Source of the DNA: Ampelocalamus luodianensis | Taxonomy: Eukaryota > Streptophyta > Magnoliopsida > Poales > Poaceae | Length of the DNA: 64,000 nt | Assembly: GCA_036346255.1 (NCBI GenBank) | Contig: CM070628.1 | Location: forward strand, 22,521,840-22,585,839 | Direction: 5' to 3' | Shown here: one piece after another, positions 57,347-64,000 of the stretch | Layout: each line of letters starts with the position of its first letter | Numbering within the stretch: position 1 is the first letter of the stretch | Translations under genes and position numbers: made by a program | Notes under the pieces: model-generated | What the model was told of the DNA's origin: nothing | Seen by the model: only the letters and a program-made list of their open reading frames with translations | The model's database searches: none

Positions 57347-57524
57347 CTGTACTCGCAGATCTAGTCAGGGATTTTACCAAGGAGATAAGAAATCTACCTC
57401 AACCTTCTCCCACAGTACCCTCAAATCCACCCGAAAACAGTTTGAGTTCCGGTATTTTACAGGGAAACAAATTCCCAAACCCTTGCTCTTACTGCTCACA
57501 GTCAGATCTGAAGCCAAGATCACT

Positions 57525-57536
57525 GCTCTAATACCA
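57525..57536 (-). other. Primer-binding site of the gypsy element
   Basis: TGGTATTAGAGC (minus) lies three bases inside the LTR edge. It resembles the initiator-Met tRNA complement. Confidence 0.75.
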
Positions 57537-57539
57537 TAT

Positions 57540-58058
57540 TGTCAGGACTTCAAGTATGAACAACCATAATCGAACAAAAATTCAGAGAAAATGGAGAAGA
57601 GATAACATATGAGATCGAGATGGGGAAAAAGAAGACAGTAGGATGAGATGGCTAGGGTTTTTCTTGTATGAAGTCTGGATAAAAATCCTTACAATGAACC
57701 ACAACTGGCTTATATAGTGCTAAGCTAATCAAGCACATTAATTAAAGTGTTCTTAAGCTACAAACCGTAAGGTAAACAGTGCATTAGCAATCAATTGCTA
57801 CAGATTCTACTGAAATGCTTGCCGACCATTGGATCCTCGTAACTCTACGTCATATGGAAGAAAGGAGTTGTCCGAAAGGTAGTTTGAACGGGAGTCCGAA
57901 GGTTTGTCCGAACGTATCTACCGTTAAATATTCGTAACTCTCCATCCGACGGCTGATAGAAGAGGTCCGAACGTAAGATTGCTCCAGCTACGGAAAGATC
58001 TTCGACAAGGCAGAAAGCCGAGGACGCACTCATGCACCATGCGTTCTTGCTCTGGGCA
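57540..58058 (-). repeat. 5' LTR (519 bp) of the gypsy element
   Basis: The plus strand reads TGTCAGGACTT ... CTCTGGGCA. A TATA box (CTATATAA, minus) is at 57710-57717. Its outer edge abuts the interior of a gag-only element at a position equivalent to about 63067 in the second copy, so this element inserted into it. Confidence 0.8.
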
Positions 58059-58786
58059 CCTGAAAAGAATGATGACAGCATCGCCAGTACAATCTCAGCA
58101 GATACCAATTATCAATCCAATTCCAAGAACCCAATACAATATGGACTAGTCAGCCACCATCCAGTGTTACACTTCTGGAGAAAATCACCACCCAAGAGAA
58201 TGCCCACAAAGACCATTAAACTGCTACCATTGTGGACAACTAGGCCATTTCAAAGATCAGTGCCCCTTAAGGAGTATGCCATTAGAGGAAGCCAAGGCTA
58301 AAGCAAAAAGTCAATGTCCACAGAAATCAATAAACTGTTACCACTGTGGACAACCAAGTCATTTCATGTCTCAATGCCCAATGAAACATATGTAAGCAGA
58401 AGCAGCCAAAGCTCAGGGAAAAAGTCAATCACAGATCAGCAGGACACGACCAGCACTGCAAGCCAACAAAGGAGGTATGCTACGATCCAAAGAATGGTTA
58501 AGAAGACTAGAACAAATTTCAGGAGAAGGAAGACCAACAACAGGACCAAGTCAGGGCAAAATCAACTATGTTACTAGCAATGAAGCTGTAGAAGCTACAA
58601 ATGTCATTGACGGTACGTTTTTCATATAAGATCAGTATTGGTTTTTGTCCGAAAGTTGCCTTCCGAGAATCTTACAACATAAAGAACAACATGGAAAAAG
58701 GAATAGAAAATGCAGCATAACTTTCCAATCTATCCCCTGGCTTTGCGTGAATCTCGGGGTCGAGATTCTTTTTAAGGGGGGTAGAT
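58059..58786 (+). pseudogene. 3' part of gag interior, first copy of the gag-only element
   Basis: It matches 63067-63852 closely. It encodes two zinc knuckles (CYHCGQLGHFKDQCP and CYHCGQPSHFMSQCP) with stops between. The first knuckle is damaged (cysteine replaced near 58173). It ends in a polypurine tract (TTTAAGGGGGGTAGA, 58771-58785). Confidence 0.85.
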
Positions 58787-59161
58787 TGAAATAACCCAAA
58801 AATTCAGATTTCAAAATTTTTGAAATCTTTTGCCAGATTCTCAACCTTCTTTCCCTTTTTGGAAATCTTCCTCCCATCCCCGCTTTCCCTTTCGGCATTC
58901 CCGTTTTCCTTGCCCGAAAATGGCTTCTTCTCCCGGGCGCCTCTCCCTCCTTCCTCCTCACGCCGCCGCCGCCACCTCGTTTCTGCGACGCCGCAATCGA
59001 CGACCGCCGTGCCACGCACTACCTCCAGACCCTTCTACCACCAGCGCCGCCTCCACCTCACCCCGCCATCCAACCTCTCCCTCACACCATGTCGCGCGCG
59101 CCTACTCCCACCGCCTCCCCCGCTCCCGCCGCCTCTCTAGCGCAACCACCTCCTCTCTCCC

Positions 59162-59169
59162 TATAAAAA
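59162..59169 (+). promoter_or_regulatory. LTR TATA box
   Basis: TATAAAAA in a C-rich context, about 375 bases from the LTR start. The transcript would start about 30 bases later. Confidence 0.65.
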
Positions 59170-61045
59170 CCACCCCGCCCAACCATCAACACCCACACCA
59201 AGCCCTTTCCCTTCCCCACCACCTTCTTCCCCAGGGCCGGCCAAGAGCCGCCGCAGCCGCCACACTCCCACCCGAAACAACCCTAGCCCGCAAAACCCTA
59301 AGGTAAAGAGACTTACCCGGTGGAGCTTCCCCGCGACGCCCTTCCTTGCGCCGCCGGCCGCCATCGCCGGCACTCTCGCGCTGCTGCTCCCTCTGCTCCT
59401 TCCTTTCCTCCGCGGCGCCTCCGTCCCATTCGTCCGCCCGAGCAGCGCGAAGAAGGCGCTATGGCCTTCGGCCAGCGCTCCCGAAGGCCTTTGAGGCCGC
59501 GCGGTTTGGGCCTTCGGGCGTGGGCGCAAGAATGAGTTAGACCCATTCTTGCTCAATCAAATCGACTGCACTATTCACAAAGACAATGTGAGTTTAGCCC
59601 ATTCTCGCTCATACCGAGCCCAAACATCGCTCCTTTGCACGAATTTATTTATTGCTCATCCAAAATCGCCTAGCATCGCTTCACCGACAAGAAATTCTTT
59701 TCTGCTCCAAATCCAAAAATGCATAGTAAATTCTTTTCTCGCTCATTTTCATCCGAAAACAGTAAATCTAGGTACTGTTCAGATTCAATATTTGTAGATG
59801 AATAGTAAAATACTACTATTCATTACCCGACCGCTACCAAAACCTAATTAGACACTTTATACTCTTTCCGACCGTTTCGAACCCGTGAATCCAAAACTCA
59901 ACTCCGTTCAGTCCAAACAAGTGCCAGATAAATCTCCAGCATCCTACACCACCACCTTCCTTTATGATTCTTTATCCATTTACAATATTTTTGTTGTACT
60001 TGGATCCAAATCTCAGCTCTATTCGATCCAATTAAACACCAAATAATCTCCACCACTCCACACTACCTTTCTTTGTGTTTCTTTTCTGGTTTTATTTACT
60101 TGCATGTTGTTCCCAGCTCATTCCTTGTCAAGCCGAATTTTATTTGAATTGTTTTATTGTGTTGTTTCACGCTAGGTCACGACTTTGACGACCAGACTCC
60201 AGAAGACGCCGGACAAGAGCAGTATCCACAAGATTTTGTGCAAGAAGGCAAGCCGCATTCTTTGATCATTTTGAACCTACATTTCATCTATGTATTATTA
60301 CTTTCATTACTGTATTTGTGCCAATTACTTTAAATATTAAAATAATACTTTTGAATGCCATGACAATTAGATAAATCCTAAATACCCCACAAACAAAACC
60401 ACCCAACTCTTGTAGACCATATTCACCTTGACAAATTCAGTCCACATAAAATATTATCTATACAAGGTAACTTTATCACCAAAAATGTGATCATCAATCA
60501 AAAGCAAGTATTGGCTTTGAGCCAATAAGTTTTGGTGGAGAGTTGAGGATTGTCCAGGAAGTTGGACAACCCAATATACTCGTTTAAAAGTGAGTCATCA
60601 GTGAGATCTAGAGGTGGACAGCCACGAGTTGGTGTTGGGCCATCGCCTCACTGGATGACAGGTAAGGACAAGAACCTTGTGCCAAGTAACAGACACAGAA
60701 AACCGCTCAACCACATGCGTGGTTATTCCTCCCTGGCTTAGTACACTGCTCATCCGATTGAATATCTACAGGATGTCAACTATTGCTTGTGTGATAGGAC
60801 AGACGCGGAATGGGGGTGGATCAGGGGTGGACCGTTTAGGGCACCCGCTGAATTGCACAACGGTATGGGCCCGTCAGACTCGGAGTGCGGATTCCACTAT
60901 TTGCCGGTGGTCTCCCGAGCTGTATGGATGTAGACCTACCGTGTAGAGACTAGAAAGGTTGAGCAGTGAAAAGGCCTTGTCATCTCAGCTCAGTCGCACG
61001 CTAACGTGTTGCGTGTCTATGATCTGACAGTACGAGCTTGAGATA

Positions 61046-61130
61046 TCTTGTGGGTAAAGTTGGGCAACTCTGTAGAGTGTATAATCAAAGGTATTCGAAT
61101 ACGCCGTGCTTCCGGTTAATGAAGCTGTGT
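61046..61130 (+). promoter_or_regulatory. Conserved LTR block, copy 5
   Basis: It reads CTTGTGGGTAAAGTTGGGCA, CTCTGTAGAG, GTATTCGAATAC, then a GCCGTGCTTCCGG arm. It lies about 600-670 bases from the LTR end, like copy 4. Confidence 0.65.
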
Positions 61131-61719
61131 TCATGGGTGATTCCAATATACAAGGCATAAGTAGAGTTTTTGAGATGTTAAGTTGGTAATCGAGTTTGTT
61201 GATAAACCCCTGATGCTATTACTTATTATTGTTTTACTGTTTTATAAATTGTGTTAAATGCAAAGTGCATCCACATATGCCAGATATGGTAAACCCTAAC
61301 CATCCATTGAACTCCTTGCATGTAATTATTTAGCATTTCCATGCGGCTTGTTGAGTACGGTGGTAGTATTCATTATTGCAATTTGCAAAACATCTACAGA
61401 AGAAACTTAGGAAAGTGCAGAGGACCCTTGTGAGCAAGATTTTGGTGGACCCCCAGAAGGCATCGACTACTATTATTAGGTCTCGACTACGCTCAAGCAT
61501 ACCTGTGGTTTGAAGTTCTTTTGTGTTGTATTATATTTAACTTTGGGCTTGGATGCCCGTGTCAGGTCAAAACAGGTTGTTAAACCTTAACTTTGTTTAA
61601 TAAAAGTCTGGTTTTTGTTGCAATCGGAAGCTTGCTTGAGATACTATTTGCTTCGCAACTGTACGTCCTGGGCGGTTGCGAAGGGTTGAGCAGTCCCGAA
61701 AATCGGGGCTGTTACAAAG

Positions 61720-61731
61720 TGGTATCAGAGC
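61720..61731 (+). other. Primer-binding site of the gag-only element
   Basis: TGGTATCAGAGC, complementary to the 3' end of initiator-Met tRNA, lies three bases after the LTR. Confidence 0.9.
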
Positions 61732-62282
61732 ATAGGTTAACCGTAAGTTGAGACCTTAAGTTGGTTTTAGGACTTAGGAAGTGAAGACCTTCAAAAATCC
61801 TAGTTTGAAAAATATAAAAGAATTTCTGAAAACAAAATTAGAAGTATTATTGCTGCCCTTTCCCTTCTATTGCTATCTTATCTAAACTTAGATTTACAAA
61901 ACCCTGATTTGTGTTTATAAAAGATTTCTCTCTCTCAACTAATTTCAACTTTTCGCCAGAAGTTGCAGTGTAAGGAGAAGCAGTGTTTAGAATACGCTAG
62001 AATAGTGTTAAATAGAGTAAACCCTAAGTAGACGATCTTTTGGTTGTAAAACAAGTTTTATTATGTGCTCTAAGTAGTATGTATACAGCTCGTATAAATT
62101 TTGAGCTATGTTATTTATTAATAATTTGTTTTACTATCAGTATCTGTATATCATCCTTGTCAAAATTCAATTCCTTCTTTTCGTCTTAAACCTTAACTTA
62201 ATCCTTCTCCTCTTAACTTGATTCTGGATCTTACTCATCTCTCTGTGTTTGGTCAAAACCGCTGCAGAAATACATTCCCAAG

Positions 62283-63695
62283 ATGTCTGAAAACAGCAAG
62301 AACAATGCGGCTGAATCAGCAGGACGACAACCAAGTTTGGCAGAAGTCATGGCCATGATGGAAAGGAACAGATACCAAGCTGAATAGAATCAAACCAGGA
62401 TGATGGAACAACACACTAGACTCCTGGAACAGATAGCTACCAGATCACCAGTACCATCAGGACCTCATCAGGAAACAATAAATGGAGGAAACACCACAAG
62501 ATCAAGATGGACAGACTTCAAGAAGACAAGACCGCCAACTTTCACGGTCGCCCTAGAGCCACTAGCAGCAGATGATTGGATAAGAGACATGGAAAGAAAG
62601 TTAGACACTATCCAATGCACAGATCAAGAGAAGACTCTTTTTGCCTCCCATCAGCTACAAGGACAAGCTGCGGCATGGTGGATGAATCACCAAACACTCC
62701 ACCCTGGAAAAGAGATACATGGCAAGAATTCAAGGATGCATTCCATACGGCACACGTTCCCACTAGCGTGCTCGCCTCCAAACGCCGAGAGTTTCTTGCT
62801 CTCAAACAAAGAGGAAGTACTGTGACAGAATATCTGCATCAATTCAACTACCTGGCCTGATATGCCCCAAATGATGTTGACACTGAAAAGAAAAAGATGG
62901 AAAAATTCTCTGAAAGATTACAGAAGTCGCTGAAGTATCATATTTCAGCTCTGGATTTCAAGGTCCTGTCAGCTATGGTGAATAAACTGTTAATATCAGA
63001 AGAAGCCAGAACAAAATTACAAGAAATCAGAAAAAGAAGAGCAATACAGATGGCACCTCAACCAAGTGCACCCAGAAAAAGAATGATGACATCATCGCCA
63101 GTACAATCTCAGCAGATACCAATTATCAATCCAATTCCAAGACCCCAATACAATATGGACCAGTCAGCCACCATCCAGTGTTACACTTGTGGAGAAAATC
63201 ACCACCCAAGAGAATGCCCACAAAGACCATTAAACTGCTACCATTGTGGACAACTAGGCCATTTCAAAGATCAGTGCCCCTTAAGGAGTATGCCATCAGA
63301 GGAAGCCAAGGCTAAAGCAAAAAGTCAATGTCCATAGGAGTATGCCATCAGAGGAAGCCAAGGCTAAAGCAAAAAGTCAATGTCCATAGAAATCAATAAA
63401 CTGTTACCACTGTGGACAACCAAGTCATTTCACGTCTCAATGCCCAATGAAACATATGTCAGCAGAAGCAGCCAAAACTCAGGGAAAAAGTCAATCACAG
63501 ATCAGCAGGACACGACCAGCACTGCAAGCCAACAAAGGAGGTATGTTACGATCCAAAGAATGGTTAAGAAGACTAGAACAAATTTCAGGAGAAGGAAGAC
63601 CAACAACAGGACCAAGTCAGGGCAAAATCAACTATGTTACTAGCAATGAAGCTGCAGAAGCTACAAATGTCATTGACGGTATGTTTTTCATATAA
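62283..63695 (+). pseudogene. Gag of the TR-GAG-like element, degenerate
   Basis: The start MSENSKNNAAESAGRQPSLA is soon broken by a TAG near 62386. The gag domain follows (PTFTVALEPLAADDWIRDME, ASHQLQGQAAAWWM), then a frameshift near 62695 to WQEFKDAFHTAHVPTSVLAS and EFLALKQRGSTVTEYLHQFN, then a TGA near 62860. The C-terminal frame (62897-63337) has two zinc knuckles (CYTCGENHHPRECP, CYHCGQLGHFKDQCP). A third knuckle lies beyond the tandem duplication (CYHCGQPSHFTSQCP). No protease, reverse transcriptase or integrase follows before the polypurine tract. The element would depend on a partner for movement. Confidence 0.85.
63285..63388 (+). repeat. 52-bp tandem duplication in gag
   Basis: GGAGTATGCCATCAGAGGAA...TGTCCATA occurs twice in a row (63285-63336, 63337-63388), but once in the first copy of the element (from 58271). 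The 52-base length shifts the frame and brings in a TAG. Confidence 0.95.
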
Positions 63696-63837
63696 GATCA
63701 GTATTGGTTTTTATCCGAAAGTTGCCTTCCGAGAATCTTACAACAAAAAGAACAACATGGAAAAAGGAATCGAAAATGCAGCGTAACTTTCCAATCTATC
63801 CCCTGGCTTTGAGTGAATCTCGGGGTCGAGATTCTTT

Positions 63838-63852
63838 TTAAGGGGGGTAGAT
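63838..63852 (+). other. Polypurine tract
   Basis: TTAAGGGGGGTAGAT directly precedes the 3' LTR, as at 58771-58785. Confidence 0.85.
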
Positions 63853-64000
63853 TGAAATAACCCAAAAATTCAGATTTCAAAAATTTTGAAATCTTTTGCC
63901 AGATTTTCAACCTTCTTTCCCTTTTTGGAAATCTTCCTCCCATCCCCGCTTTCCCTTTCGGCATTCCCGTTTTCCTTGCCCGAAAACGGCTTCTTCTCCC
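63853..64000 (+). repeat. 3' LTR start, cut by the window edge
   Basis: It repeats the first 148 bases or so of the LTR at 58787 with few differences. Confidence 0.95.

Larger units (their letters stand above)
58787..61716 (+). repeat. Complete LTR (2.93 kb) of the gag-only element
   Basis: It starts TGAAATAACCC after a polypurine tract and ends GGGGCTGTTACA before a primer-binding site. The same start reappears at 63853. TATAAAAA lies at 59162-59169, and a CCTAAG/GTAAAG donor-like site at about 59303. A 158-codon Ser/Pro-rich open frame (58830-59306) spans the U3/R region and is probably not a gene. Confidence 0.9.

Noticed and set aside
56947..57531. 194-residue plus frame over the gypsy gag
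   Set aside because: It is antisense to the gag gene, which has clear motifs.
58830..59306. 158-residue Ser/Pro-rich frame in the gag-only LTR
   Set aside because: It crosses the LTR TATA box and likely transcript start. Composition explains the open frame, and equivalent sequence in other LTRs does not keep a frame.
61720..61731. tRNA gene at TGGTATCAGAGC
   Set aside because: This is the retroelement primer-binding site; no cloverleaf surrounds it. No tRNA or rRNA gene was recognised in the window.

Overview
The window is nuclear DNA of a grass (Poaceae). The signs are CACTA transposons with grass-type ends, Ty3/gypsy and Ty1/copia long terminal repeats (LTRs), GC-rich UDP-glycosyltransferase exons, and plant introns. 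I cannot name the species. Most of the 64 kb is nested mobile DNA, and only a few stretches are recognisably host genes or gene fragments.

Layout. 1-2420: one end of a CACTA element, whose transposase starts on the minus strand at 376 and runs off the left edge. 2880-6700: a decayed Ty3/gypsy gag-protease element (minus). 7405-7710: a duplicated foldback repeat. 8293-9747 and 22059-23461: two UDP-glycosyltransferases of the same family (UGT89-like) in the same orientation, each interrupted by three frameshifts. The roughly 12 kb between them holds a possible Helitron end, a copia-like LTR, a complete 3.77-kb CACTA element with a 3-bp target duplication, and a two-exon fragment of a KAS III gene.

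23.5-33 kb is decayed LTR material, mostly minus strand. At 32140-33020 lies one arm of an 881-bp inverted repeat; the other arm is at 48408-49288. The 15.4-kb spacer holds MITEs, a minisatellite, a GRF zinc-finger gene, an intronless RanBP1 copy between hAT-like ends, a COR413 chloroplast-inner-membrane pseudogene, and two LTRs (42.6-46.9 kb). Each arm carries the same CACTA terminus, facing inward.

49289-54389 is an LTR element with a 3.8-kb LTR and only about 750 bp of non-coding interior. 54390-58058 is a truncated Ty3/gypsy element (gag, reverse transcriptase, RNase H, partial integrase; minus). 58059-64000 is a tandem gag-only element with 2.9-kb LTRs, of the TR-GAG type. Several of the long LTRs share a conserved non-coding block of about 80 bp built on TATTCGAATA (five copies in the window).

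The host-derived genes show no shared pathway: flavonoid or phenolic glycosylation (UGTs), fatty acid initiation (KAS III), Ran transport (RanBP1) and cold-regulated membrane protein (COR413). Almost all carry single-base frameshifts, often in homopolymers, so either they are decaying copies or the assembly has indel errors.
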